Shown: positions 1-8,067 of the stretch, piece by piece
Layout: every line of letters starts with the position of its first letter
How positions within the stretch are numbered: position 1 is the stretch's first letter
The notes under the pieces: model-generated
What the model saw: the letters and a program-made list of their open reading frames with translations, nothing else
What the model was told of the DNA's origin: nothing
Database searches by the model: none
Position numbers and translations under genes: made by a program
NCBI GenBank assembly: GCA_009838845.1
Contig: VXRD01000084.1
Span: 1 to 40,438, forward strand
From: Gemmatimonadota bacterium
Lineage (GTDB): Bacteria > Latescibacterota > UBA2968
Direction: 5' to 3'
Length of the DNA stretch: 40,438 bases

Positions 1-547
1 TTACAATACCAAAAATAAACATCATATAAGTCGCAAGCTCCAAACTCGCTACCAGAACAAAATCAAAAAACAGCATACGCTCTACTCCAAATATAACTCT
101 ATATATAAACTTAGACTCTGCCTCTCCCAACAAGTCGGCAACATGCGCTATCGACAAATACACACTGCCAATAACAATCCCACCACCCACAAAGCCTACA
201 CTCGCAACCGCAGCGATCTTTGCCAAAATCACCGTATATTGCGACAACGGCAGCGCAAACATCTGATAATGCGTTTCTGATCGCCACTCGGAGCTGAAGG
301 TGTATGCCAGAAAAAAGGGCAGACTCAGAACGAGGATAGTTTTTGTCAGACTGATGGGCAACGTAACGGTTATCAGAAATTTGATGATCGTCCCCATCTG
401 TTCTTGTGCAACAAGCTGTTCTTGCGAAACATTTGCCACCTTCATAAGCCCATAAGCATTTATCCCAGCAATCAAAAGAAGCAAAAACAGAAAAAGGATT
501 TTATTTGCCTTAAGTTCCTTCACGTATAATGCAAAAAATGGTTTCAT
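1..547 (-). CDS. ABC-2 type transporter permease, partial
   Basis: Reads leftward from ATG at 547 (MKPFFALYVKEL) and is open to the window edge, so only about 182 N-terminal residues are present. Hydrophobic segments near residues 17-37, 60-85 and 110-130 mark an integral membrane protein. It is a close paralog of the permease at 1881-2636: both share the MKPFFALYVKE start and the SETHYQMFALP and AKIAAVAS stretches. It is the last visible gene of the GntR-ATPase-permease group and probably forms the membrane part of the exporter with the ATPase at 779-1471. The substrate cannot be read from the sequence. The ribosome site in front of this ATG is weak. Confidence 0.8.
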   Translation of the reverse strand, partial: MKPFFALYVKELKANKILFLFLLLLIAGINAYGLMKVANVSQEQLVAQEQMGTIIKFLITVTLPISLTKTILVLSLPFFLAYTFSSEWRSETHYQMFALPLSQYTVILAKIAAVASVGFVGGGIVIGSVYLSIAHVADLLGEAESKFIYRVIFGVERMLFFDFVLVASLELATYMMFIFGIV

Positions 548-613
548 GTCACGATTCCAGGTAAAGGTGGAAAATGATGTTGCATCCCGAAGACGGGCGG
601 ACGGCTAAAAACC

Positions 614-649
614 TTCTGGATCGCGGCTCAAAAACATGCCGCGATGACA
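614..649. repeat. Dispersed palindrome, copy 1 (TCGCGGC ... GCCGCGA)
   Basis: Inverted repeat with arms TCGCGGC and GCCGCGA around a short A-rich loop, preceded by CTTCTGGA and followed by TGACA. Related copies lie at 2734-2768, 6071-6104 and 6576-6610, all between genes. It resembles a REP/small palindromic element. Confidence 0.7.
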
Positions 650-674
650 AAGCCTGCCCCTGCATGTTCTAACC

Positions 675-690
675 AGGGGGACCGTCCCCT
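675..690. repeat. GGGGAC/GTCCCC palindrome
   Basis: Palindrome GGGGACCGTCCCC followed by TACAACA. A second copy with the same GGACCGTCCCCTACAACA core lies at about 4599-4616. Both sit next to members of the TCGCGGC palindrome family, so the two elements seem to travel as a composite. Confidence 0.55.
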
Positions 691-778
691 ACAACAGGAT
701 AGTACCAAACCCTACATTACCGGGCGGGCACGGGGGCGTCGCCCCTACATTGATGGAAGGACGTAGAGAGACACCCTC

Positions 779-1471
779 CTACATCGCCACCATCTCAAAC
801 ATCTCCGAAAGCGACTCCCCGCGTTCTTCTCTCAGCGCATCTGCATTGCCAGAAAGCGCGATCTCGCCCTCTTTCATAAACATCACATCCTCGATAAACT
901 CGCCCACTTCGTGGACCAGATGCGTCGAAATCAAAATTGTCTGCTCCCCAAATCGAAACTCGCTAAACAACGCTTCCACAATGCGTTTGCGCGACGGGGG
1001 ATCAATGCCGGACAGCGGCTCATCCATCAAAACAAGATCACTCGGCCAGGAAAACGCGCACACCACCTTGAGCCGTCCCTGTTGCCCCCGCGAAAGCGCA
1101 CCCACCTTCTTATCGCCATCCAGCCCCATAAAACTCAGCAAACTGCGCGCCTTATCCATATCCCACATCGGATAAAAGCGCGCCAAAAATTCGACCTGCT
1201 CCATCACCTTCATCCAATCGTAAAACGGATTGACCTCCGTCAAATAAGCCACATGCTGTCGGGTCTTCACACTCACCTCTTGCCCCATCACCTCGGCGGA
1301 TCCCCGCGACGGACGGGTCAAACCAGCCAGAATGCGGAACAAAGTACTCTTCCCACTCCCGTTCTCGCCCAACACACCTTGCACGCGCCCGCGCTCAACC
1401 TGAAAAGAAACACCGCGCAGTGCCCACGCGCCCGGATATCGCTTCCACATGTCTCGAACATCGATCATCAT
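779..1471 (-). CDS. ABC transporter ATP-binding protein
   Basis: A 230-residue ABC ATPase. Walker A GENGSGKST lies near residues 36-44, the signature LSRGQQGR near 122, and Walker B LVLMDEP with the following LSGIDPP near 146-158; the switch histidine is in STHLVHE. It would power an ABC-2 exporter made with the permease(s) on either side. The ATG overlaps the stop of the GntR gene (ATGA), and GGAGG lies 7 bases upstream inside the GntR gene, so the two are translationally coupled. Size and gene order match YtrA-regulated ABC operons of Firmicutes. The substrate is unknown. Confidence 0.92.
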   Translation of the reverse strand: MMIDVRDMWKRYPGAWALRGVSFQVERGRVQGVLGENGSGKSTLFRILAGLTRPSRGSAEVMGQEVSVKTRQHVAYLTEVNPFYDWMKVMEQVEFLARFYPMWDMDKARSLLSFMGLDGDKKVGALSRGQQGRLKVVCAFSWPSDLVLMDEPLSGIDPPSRKRIVEALFSEFRFGEQTILISTHLVHEVGEFIEDVMFMKEGEIALSGNADALREERGESLSEMFEMVAM

Positions 1472-1839
1472 GTCAAATCCTCCTCTATCTTGCGCAACAA
1501 ATCGGCAATTTGCTCGCTGGAAAGATCCAATTCGCCAACCTCTACAACAAACCGCGCAGCAGCGCTATGTGCCAACGCCCGCTTCTCATCCTCAATCTTT
1601 TTCCCATCCTCTGTCACAAACGAACCCTGCCCACGCCGCGTAAAAACAAACCCCTCTCGCTCAAGCTCTGCATAAGCCCGCGCCATCGTATTGGGATTCA
1701 CGCCCATTTCCTTCGCCATATCCCGCACAGAAGGCAACTTTGACCCCGGCGAATAAACCCCGCGCACCGAACGCTTTTTGATCTCGCCGATAATTTGTAG
1801 ATAAATAGGTGCATTCGGATCAAACTCATAAGGTGGCAT
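1468..1839 (-). CDS. GntR family regulator, YtrA subfamily
   Basis: A 123-residue protein with an N-terminal winged helix (PIYLQIIGEIKK ... GSKLPSVRDMAKEMGVNPNTMARAY) and only a short helical tail. This is the layout of the YtrA subfamily, which lacks a large effector domain and usually represses its own ABC transporter operon. ATG at 1839 is preceded by AGGAGG at good spacing. It lies between the permease at 1881-2636 and the ATPase it overlaps by 4 bases, which supports autoregulation of the group. The effector cannot be inferred. Confidence 0.9.
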   Translation of the reverse strand: MPPYEFDPNAPIYLQIIGEIKKRSVRGVYSPGSKLPSVRDMAKEMGVNPNTMARAYAELEREGFVFTRRGQGSFVTEDGKKIEDEKRALAHSAAARFVVEVGELDLSSEQIADLLRKIEEDLT

Positions 1840-1851
1840 ACAAATGCCTCC

Positions 1852-1869
1852 TGACTTTTTTTACAGTCA
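1852..1869. promoter_or_regulatory. Possible GntR operator (TGACT-N8-AGTCA)
   Basis: Short inverted repeat TGACT/AGTCA with an 8-base T-rich spacer, in the 41-base gap just upstream of the GntR gene and abutting its ribosome site. Position suggests an autoregulatory operator, but it does not match the classical YtrA site well. Confidence 0.22.
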
Positions 1870-1880
1870 TAGATTGAACC

Positions 1881-2636
1881 TCATATTTCCGCGCGTTTTT
1901 CATACACAACAAGCCCAATAACCATAAAGATGACACCCATCAGAATGGTATAGACAAAAGGTGCCAACTCTATTTGCCCAGAAGGCGTGGGAGTAATTGA
2001 AATTTGCCCTAAAAAGTCTAATACAGTCGTCATTTGGTTGAAAAATCGAAAAAATAAAAACACAGCAATTGCAAAAAAAACAACCGCTGTCAATCCCCGA
2101 TACCGCTTAACCGCAAATTTCACCCCCTCCATCCCAGTCACAACGCCGAGAATGAAAACCATATATGTCACGAGCGCCAAACCAGTTATAAAAACAAAAT
2201 TCAAAAATCCTGTAACTTCTGTGTTATCAAATGCTATAATCTGTACGTCTGGCAAGTCGGCCAACACCCAAAAATACAGACCACCAATAACAATCCCACC
2301 ACCTACAATACCCTTACTCGCAACCGCAGCGATTTTTGCCAGAATCATTGTGTATTGTGATACCGGCAGTGCAAACATCTGATAATGCGTTTCTGATTTC
2401 CACTCTGCATTGAAAGCATGTGCCAGCAAAAAGGGCAGACTGAGAACAAGGGTAAAAGGAGGAAGAAGAATAAAGAAGGACAACTTGAGAAATTCGCCGG
2501 ATGCAATTTGTTGCGAAATATCTTCTATTTCGATAAATCCATAGATATTTATCCCCACAAGCAAAAGGAGCAAAAATAAAAAAAGGGTTTTATTCGCTTT
2601 GATCTCCTTCACATACAGCGCAAAAAATGGTTTCAT
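1881..2636 (-). CDS. ABC-2 type transporter permease
   Basis: A 251-residue integral membrane protein with about six hydrophobic segments (near residues 17-33, 50-72, 105-125, 142-165, 180-197 and 228-245). It starts MKPFFALYVKEIKANKT at ATG 2636, preceded by AAAGGAG. It is paralogous to the partial permease at 1-547, so the operon order on the minus strand is permease, GntR, ATPase, permease. The two permeases may form a heterodimer, or one may be a recent duplicate. No enzymatic motif is visible and none is expected. Confidence 0.85.
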   Translation of the reverse strand: MKPFFALYVKEIKANKTLFLFLLLLLVGINIYGFIEIEDISQQIASGEFLKLSFFILLPPFTLVLSLPFLLAHAFNAEWKSETHYQMFALPVSQYTMILAKIAAVASKGIVGGGIVIGGLYFWVLADLPDVQIIAFDNTEVTGFLNFVFITGLALVTYMVFILGVVTGMEGVKFAVKRYRGLTAVVFFAIAVFLFFRFFNQMTTVLDFLGQISITPTPSGQIELAPFVYTILMGVIFMVIGLVVYEKRAEI

Positions 2637-2660
2637 TTCATACTCCTTTGAAATCGCGGT

Positions 2661-2768
2661 AGACTGGATCGCGGCTCAAGTTTGCCTCTGCATGCTTTAA
2701 GCAGGGGATAATACCGCGAGGACAACCAAAACCTTCTGGATCGCGGCTAAAATCCTGCCGCGATGACA
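2661..2768. repeat. Composite of two dispersed palindromes
   Basis: Positions 2734-2768 hold a full copy of the TCGCGGC...GCCGCGA palindrome. Positions 2661-2725 hold a second copy whose arms (GGATCGCGGCTCAA and ACCGCGAGGACA) are split by an inserted CTGCATGCTTTAAGCAGG hairpin. The same hairpin recurs at 6151-6168. Confidence 0.6.
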
Positions 2769-2783
2769 CTCTCTTCTCACATT

Positions 2784-4400
2784 TTACCCCTGACCTTCTT
2801 TCAACAATTCAAGAGCTGCGTTGATCAAAGGATCATCCTCTGGCTTATCGGGAAATTCAACGTGAACATCAGGTGATATACCCTTCCCTTCTAACGGCTC
2901 GCCATCGGGCGTCAAAGCCACCCACGACGGAAGAAACACAGTCACCTTATTTGCCAGGCGCATGGGTTTTGGATTGCCCGAACTACCGTAGGACTTCTCG
3001 CCCATCAGCGTGCATTGCGGTGCCTGCTTCATCATCAACAAAAACGCCTCGCAACTGCTCATATTGACCGGCCCCATCAAAACGACCGTGCGTCCTCGAA
3101 ACCCGGGCCGAATCGGCTTCAGCGTTCGCGTCTTAATCTTGGAAAAACCAGAAGGACTGGAAGTGTCGCGATTGAGATGGCCAGCATATACCACAGATCG
3201 CTCGACAAATCGACCAGCTATCTTTTTTGCCAACCGCTCGTCGCCTCCGCCGTTGAATCGAATATCCAGAATCAGTGTATCATCGGGCGACAGTCCGTCG
3301 ACCCATTTCTCGGCGGCCTCAATATTCCGCTCGATATTCCGGGCAGTCTGTTGTGACCAACTTCCAATCATCAGATACGCAGGTCCATCTGGAAACCTCC
3401 CGGTAGCCACCACCTGATTGAGGAATTGAAACTGAGGTACTGCTTTTTTTATTAAATCAAAGTCCACGTTGGGGCGAACGCTTCCGCTTCGTCGAAAGCT
3501 GGCGAAGGTTTCACCATCTGTATTGAGCAAGGTTGCCACCTTGATCCGGATATGAGCATCGCGGGCAACCTCAAGGAGTTGTCCGGCAAGAATGGCGAAC
3601 TGGCGGGAAGTCTTCGCATTGACCAACCGAGACTCGAACTCGGCAAACCTGGCGTCCCAATCTATGCCCCGCAGATCGCGATGGGAATACTTCTCCTCAA
3701 TGGCTGACCTCAACTGCATCAACGATTTCTGATTTTGGAGTTTTTTCTTTCGCGCGTTGGCGGGATCAGAACCCTCCCGGTGATCGCGAAGCAAAATAGG
3801 CAAGATGCGTTGAGCCTGTTCATGGTCTTGCTCGGCGGCCAGGCGAACCCACTTCACGGCTTCATCATCGTCTTTTGGAACACCCATACCCTCGTAATAC
3901 ATCACGCCAAGCCTGAATTGTGATCTGGGCAGTCCCAGATCCGCAGCCTTGCGATACCACTTTACAGCCTCTGTATTGTCTTGTTGCATACCCTCGCCTC
4001 TAAAATACATCAAGGCAAGGTTGTACTGTGCCTTTGTATCTTCTTGCTCAGCGGCCATGCGAAGCCATTTCTTGGCCTCCTTATAGTTTTTCAACACCGT
4101 CAAACCGAGGCGATACATTACACCAAGTCGGACTTGTGATTTAACATCTCCTTGCTCAGCAGCCATGCGAAACCATGTCGCTGCCTCTTCTCCATCTTGA
4201 TCTACACCCTGACCTTTGTAATACATATAGCCAATGAAATACTGTGCTCCGGCATGGCCTTGCTCAGCAAGAGGTAGCAATTCTTTGAGTGCCGTCGCGT
4301 AGTCACCCCGGTTATAAGCCTTTCTACCGTCCTGATAATCCCCCCACGCCAATGGCGCGAGGATCAGACACAGCGAGAAAATAAAAAGCAAGCGTCGCAT
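2784..4400 (-). CDS. Secreted Sel1-repeat protein with S41 peptidase-like domain
   Basis: The start is taken at ATG 4400, 5 bases after GGAGGGG; an upstream TTG at 4412 would overlap that ribosome site. The 538-residue product has a signal peptide (MRRLLFIFSLCLILAPLAWG) and four or five Sel1-type repeats (about residues 40-200, with AxxWFRMAAEQGD and LGVMYxxG patterns). A C-terminal S41 (tail-specific protease-like) domain carries LILDIRFNGGGDE and the nucleophile region MSSCEAF, Ser at about 448. The Lys of the usual TFGKG motif is absent (SYGSSG), so a Ser-Lys dyad of the CtpA/Tsp type is unlikely; it may use His or be non-catalytic. It probably acts in the periplasm, with the Sel1 part binding partners. 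Confidence 0.85.
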   Translation of the reverse strand: MRRLLFIFSLCLILAPLAWGDYQDGRKAYNRGDYATALKELLPLAEQGHAGAQYFIGYMYYKGQGVDQDGEEAATWFRMAAEQGDVKSQVRLGVMYRLGLTVLKNYKEAKKWLRMAAEQEDTKAQYNLALMYFRGEGMQQDNTEAVKWYRKAADLGLPRSQFRLGVMYYEGMGVPKDDDEAVKWVRLAAEQDHEQAQRILPILLRDHREGSDPANARKKKLQNQKSLMQLRSAIEEKYSHRDLRGIDWDARFAEFESRLVNAKTSRQFAILAGQLLEVARDAHIRIKVATLLNTDGETFASFRRSGSVRPNVDFDLIKKAVPQFQFLNQVVATGRFPDGPAYLMIGSWSQQTARNIERNIEAAEKWVDGLSPDDTLILDIRFNGGGDERLAKKIAGRFVERSVVYAGHLNRDTSSPSGFSKIKTRTLKPIRPGFRGRTVVLMGPVNMSSCEAFLLMMKQAPQCTLMGEKSYGSSGNPKPMRLANKVTVFLPSWVALTPDGEPLEGKGISPDVHVEFPDKPEDDPLINAALELLKEGQG

Positions 4401-4482
4401 TTGCCCCTCCAATCGAGTGAAAAATCAGCAGTGTCTTAGTGTTCTACCTAAATAATACACTAACACGCATCAATTGTCAAAC

Positions 4483-4526
4483 GAAAAAATAAAAAACTCC
4501 TCAAAACCCGAAGGCTCTGAGGAGTT
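4483..4526 (-). terminator. Intrinsic terminator for the gene at 4644-6011
   Basis: A 9-bp stem AACTCCTCA/TGAGGAGTT (4495-4503 with 4518-4526), followed on the minus strand by a T-rich run (4494-4483). It lies downstream of the minus-strand gene that ends at 4644. Confidence 0.75.
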
Positions 4527-4543
4527 AAATAGCGATCTATTGC

Positions 4544-4636
4544 CTGGATGATACACGGGACGGCGGCACAGGGCCTGCCCCGTAGTGGCTCTATACGAGG
4601 ACCGTCCCCTACAACAACATACCGCGATGACAGCCA
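4544..4636. repeat. Degenerate composite palindrome
   Basis: Contains CTGGAT near its left end, the GGACCGTCCCCTACAACA core at about 4599-4616, and ACCGCGATGACA at its right end. It looks like a rearranged member of the intergenic repeat family. Confidence 0.45.
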
Positions 4637-4643
4637 AATTATA

Positions 4644-6011
4644 TCATCGCCCCTTCCACATCCTGGCCCGGGTTATGAAAACTGAGGGATCTTGCCGCCA
4701 CTCTCCATAGCCGATGCGTTGGTCATCTGTCAGATAATTGATCTTATCATCAATACAGGCAGCCAAATCCGCATCTTCCACACCAAGCGTAAAGCCACCA
4801 TACTCAACCGCCGAATCCAGCGCCGTCACCACAAACGCACCACCCGAAGCATGAACCGCATCGCGGTTGCCGATCTCTCCTCGCGCCAGGACATCTACCC
4901 TACCAGACGCAAGCGCACCCAGTAATTCCTCTTCCCCCAGATAAACCACCTGCGGCATCGTATCTACAGCCGGGAAAATGCGCTGCCTGCCCTCGAGGTT
5001 CGGCGACGCGCCAGCAGCAGTGATAAAAAAATTCGCACTCCCATCGGCGACCACCGTATCCGTCTGCGTTTCAACGCGCACACCCTCAGCGAGCACACCA
5101 TCGGCATTGACCAGACCCGTCAGCACCAGTAAACGCGCCTCACCCGTCGTACTCGCCAGAACCCCCACGCGCACATCGCTCGTCAAATCGTCGTGACTCG
5201 CCCAGCGCGCCCCATCTTCGGCACGCACCAAAAGCGACTGCCGAAACACAATATGCCCCGAAGTAAAAGTCACCACCTGATTACCCATCTCATCGCGGGT
5301 TCGAGAATCCAGAATCGTAATACCACCGCCGACAACATCGTATTCCGGACCAGCCGACAGCAACCATATATTGGGCCATATATCAATACCTCGACGGGAA
5401 AACGACAACCCCGCACCATCCATAGCCTCAAGAGCCGTCAACAAATCCGCCTCATAACCCATATGCGTATTAAACCCGGCAGAATTCGGATCGGGATCTG
5501 CACTGGAACTAACCGGCGCGAAAAAAGCGAAAAAACCAAAATTGAGCACGCGATCCGCACAAGCCGACGACGGAGACATCCTCGTCACCTGCGCCCTCCC
5601 CCCAACGGGCAAATTGACCACCACCTCATCGCCGGCATTAATCGGAATACTCGACCATAAACCGATCACGCGCCCGTCCTGCGATACACGCGCCTGATAA
5701 TAACCCGTCGCATCGCCCGCAATCTCCAACCGCATCCGACCATCTTCATCCGTCATTCCCGACCACGCATACTCTGCCACCTGCCCCGCAATAGAACGCG
5801 CAAACTCTACCATTGCACCACTCACCGGCCCATCATCCTGCTGCACAGAAGCCACCACCACAGCCCCTGACGCATTGTTTTCCACCGCCAACTTACTCAG
5901 CGGCTGTCCAACCTGCTCATCCACCTCCATCATCACCCGCTCACCACCACAGTGCCACATCAATCCAGCGACAAGGACCAGTACAACCACACTACCAAAC
6001 CCTTTCATCAT
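4644..6011 (-). CDS. Extracellular solute-binding-like lipoprotein with N-terminal beta domain
   Basis: The start is placed at ATG 6011, because AAGGA at 6020-6024 lies 8 bases upstream; an ATG at 6020 overlaps that site. The product (about 455 residues) begins with a hydrophobic segment ending in a Cys (GLMWHCGG), a non-canonical lipobox. Residues about 40-145 look like a carboxypeptidase-regulatory or Ig-like beta domain (VVVASVQQDDGPVSGAMVEF ... DGRMRLEIAGDATGYY). From about 150 on it resembles family-3 periplasmic binding proteins: GYEADLLTAL, YDVVGGGITI, VRVGVLASTTGE and a late GRVDVLARGE. Family-3 proteins bind amino acids or similar ligands. No permease is adjacent, so it may be a sensor or orphan binding protein. 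Confidence 0.72.
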   Translation of the reverse strand: MMKGFGSVVVLVLVAGLMWHCGGERVMMEVDEQVGQPLSKLAVENNASGAVVVASVQQDDGPVSGAMVEFARSIAGQVAEYAWSGMTDEDGRMRLEIAGDATGYYQARVSQDGRVIGLWSSIPINAGDEVVVNLPVGGRAQVTRMSPSSACADRVLNFGFFAFFAPVSSSADPDPNSAGFNTHMGYEADLLTALEAMDGAGLSFSRRGIDIWPNIWLLSAGPEYDVVGGGITILDSRTRDEMGNQVVTFTSGHIVFRQSLLVRAEDGARWASHDDLTSDVRVGVLASTTGEARLLVLTGLVNADGVLAEGVRVETQTDTVVADGSANFFITAAGASPNLEGRQRIFPAVDTMPQVVYLGEEELLGALASGRVDVLARGEIGNRDAVHASGGAFVVTALDSAVEYGGFTLGVEDADLAACIDDKINYLTDDQRIGYGEWRQDPSVFITRARMWKGR

Positions 6012-6070
6012 AACAATCATCCTTATACTAATTGGTCAGTCAAAAAAAATTAGCTAACATTTTTCTAATA

Positions 6071-6168
6071 GACTGGATTGCGGCTAAAATCATGCCGCAA
6101 TGACAACCGTCGTTCGTCACGCCCCTGCTTAAGGCATACAGGAGCAGGCTCTGCATGTTTTAAGCAGG
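6071..6168. repeat. Dispersed palindrome with compensatory change plus CCTGCTTAA inverted repeat
   Basis: At 6071-6104 the palindrome arms are TTGCGGC and GCCGCAA; both arms differ from the other copies by matching changes, so pairing is kept. At 6124-6132 and 6160-6168 a 9-bp inverted repeat CCTGCTTAA/TTAAGCAGG encloses further GC-rich sequence. Confidence 0.6.
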
Positions 6169-6184
6169 CGTCCACCAGATACAC

Positions 6185-6382
6185 TCACTCATCTCTCTTG
6201 TGCTTCATCCTTTGATAGCGCGTCACCTGATTTTTATTTTTTACAAAAGCAACCACAACGATCACCACAAATACACCAATAGCCAACAGACTTCCCACCT
6301 CTTTTTTTGGATGATCCATCCACCACGCCAGAGCAATCACTGCCCCAACGGATATGCCAGCCATTACAATCTCGCGTATCAT
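6185..6382 (-). CDS. Small two-helix membrane protein, unknown function
   Basis: A 65-residue product with two strongly hydrophobic segments (about residues 5-20 and 32-47) separated by a short polar loop (DHPKKE), and a basic C-terminus (KNKNQVTRYQRMKHKRDE), which by the positive-inside rule would be cytoplasmic. ATG at 6382 is preceded by AAGGGG about 7 bases away. I do not recognise the family. It stands alone between the binding protein and the RNA-repair operon, on the opposite strand to the latter. Confidence 0.55.
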   Translation of the reverse strand: MIREIVMAGISVGAVIALAWWMDHPKKEVGSLLAIGVFVVIVVVAFVKNKNQVTRYQRMKHKRDE

Positions 6383-6702
6383 TTGCTCGCCCCTTCAAAA
6401 ATGTAAATCCCTTCAAACCTCTTCGCATCCACCAAAAAATACACCATCAACAAATTTCAGTCCACACAAAAAGACTGACATAGGCACAGGCACAAGTAAC
6501 ACTATCATTTATATAATTTTATATATATCTTGAAACAGCACTCTAATGCACAACGTCAGTAATAACAAACAAAACCTCTAGATCGCGGCTCAACACCATG
6601 CCGCGATGACGAGGGCTATCACCCGTATAACACTTTATGGGGCAGGCTTTCACAGTGAACTGGTCTGGATTGCGACCAGTTGTAAACCGTTCCACACTTC
6701 AC
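6383..6702. other. Gene-free divergent region with a fourth palindrome copy
   Basis: Separates the divergent small membrane gene and hen1. It contains an AT-rich tract (about 6508-6530) that could hold promoters, though I could not assign -35/-10 boxes. A copy of the TCGCGGC...GCCGCGA palindrome lies at 6576-6610. Confidence 0.5.
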
Positions 6703-8064
6703 ATGCTCTTAACCATCACAACCACATACAACCCCGCAACCGACCTGGGCTACCTGCTGCACAAACATCCTGGTCGCGCACAAACGTTTGACTTGTCTTT
6801 TGGTCGCGCACATGTATTTTATCCCGAAGCCACAGATAAAAAATGCACGGCTGCCCTATTGCTCGACCTCGACACCATTGGCCTCAAACGCCGTCGCCAA
6901 AACACCTTTGCATTTCGCGATTACGTCACAGATCGTCCCTATGTCGCCTCCTCGTTCACCAGCGTAGCCATCGCCCGCGTATTTGGCACCGCGCTCAAAG
7001 GCCAGTGCGCTGACCGACCTGACCTCGTCACCCGGCCCATCCCCTTGCGCGCGGAAATCCACGTTCTTCCTTGTCGCGGTGGCGACCAACTGCTCAACGA
7101 CCTGTTTCAGCCATTGGGATATAAAGTCACAGCCAAACCGCACCACCTCGATGAAAAATTCTCAGAATGGGGGTACAGCCCGTATTACACCGTCGCACTC
7201 GAAGCGAACATCCCACTAAAAGACCTGCTCACCCATCTCTACGTCCTCATCCCCGTACTCGACGACGACAAACACTACTTCGTCAGCCAATCAGAAATCG
7301 ACACCCTGATGCGCCGCGGCGAAGGCTGGTTATCAGACCATCCCAAACGCGACCTCATCATCGACCGATATCTCAGACACCAGCGCATCCTCACCCAAGA
7401 AGCCTATCGCCTTATGGATGAACAACCCTTAGAGCGCAATATCAAAGACAACGAACTCGTCGTCGAAAACAACCTCAGGCTGAACCAGCAACGGCACAAT
7501 GCCGTACTCAAAGAACTCGAAATCAGCGGCGCACAACGCGTACTCGATCTCGGCTGCGGTGAAGGCCACTTCACACAAGTCCTGTCAGAACGCCCCCAAT
7601 TCACCAAAATCCTCGGCATGGAAGTTTCACACCATGCCTTGAGCCGCGCTCACAAACGCCTCGAGCAACCCATACAGCGCAACCGCATCGAACTCATCCA
7701 CGGATCGCTATTCTACCGCGACACGCGCCTCGACGGTTATGACGCCGCAGTACTCTTAGAAGTCGTCGAACATCTCGACCCATCGCGACTACCTGTCTTC
7801 GAACGCGTCTTATTCGAATATGCCCATCCCAACACCGTCATCATCACCACCCCAAACGCCGACTTCAACACGCGCTGGGAATCTCTTCCCGCCGGACAAT
7901 TTCGCCATCCCGACCACCGATTCGAGTGGTCGCGCAAACAATTTCAACACTGGACACAAGGCATCGAAAAAAAATTCAACTACCACACAACAATCAAACC
8001 CATCGGTCCCGTAGATCCCGAAGCAGGTCCACCAACGCAAATGGCCGTATTTAATACAAAATAA
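6703..8064 (+). CDS. hen1: Hen1, RNA 3'-terminal ribose 2'-O-methyltransferase
   Basis: The start is ATG 6703, because the family begins MLLTITTTxxPATDLGYLLHKHP; an in-frame ATG at 6637 would add 22 unrelated residues. The 453-residue product has the N-terminal domain (about 1-245) known to activate the Pnkp ligase. Its C-terminal methyltransferase has the AdoMet loop LDLGCGEG (281-288) and the metal ligands E353, E356, H357 and H405, with the same spacing as Clostridium thermocellum Hen1. It methylates the 2'-OH at a broken RNA 3' end before sealing, protecting it from re-cleavage. Its stop lies 3 bases before the pnkp start, so the two are co-translated. Confidence 0.95.
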   Translation: MLLTITTTYNPATDLGYLLHKHPGRAQTFDLSFGRAHVFYPEATDKKCTAALLLDLDTIGLKRRRQNTFAFRDYVTDRPYVASSFTSVAIARVFGTALKGQCADRPDLVTRPIPLRAEIHVLPCRGGDQLLNDLFQPLGYKVTAKPHHLDEKFSEWGYSPYYTVALEANIPLKDLLTHLYVLIPVLDDDKHYFVSQSEIDTLMRRGEGWLSDHPKRDLIIDRYLRHQRILTQEAYRLMDEQPLERNIKDNELVVENNLRLNQQRHNAVLKELEISGAQRVLDLGCGEGHFTQVLSERPQFTKILGMEVSHHALSRAHKRLEQPIQRNRIELIHGSLFYRDTRLDGYDAAVLLEVVEHLDPSRLPVFERVLFEYAHPNTVIITTPNADFNTRWESLPAGQFRHPDHRFEWSRKQFQHWTQGIEKKFNYHTTIKPIGPVDPEAGPPTQMAVFNTK

Positions 8065-8067
8065 ACC

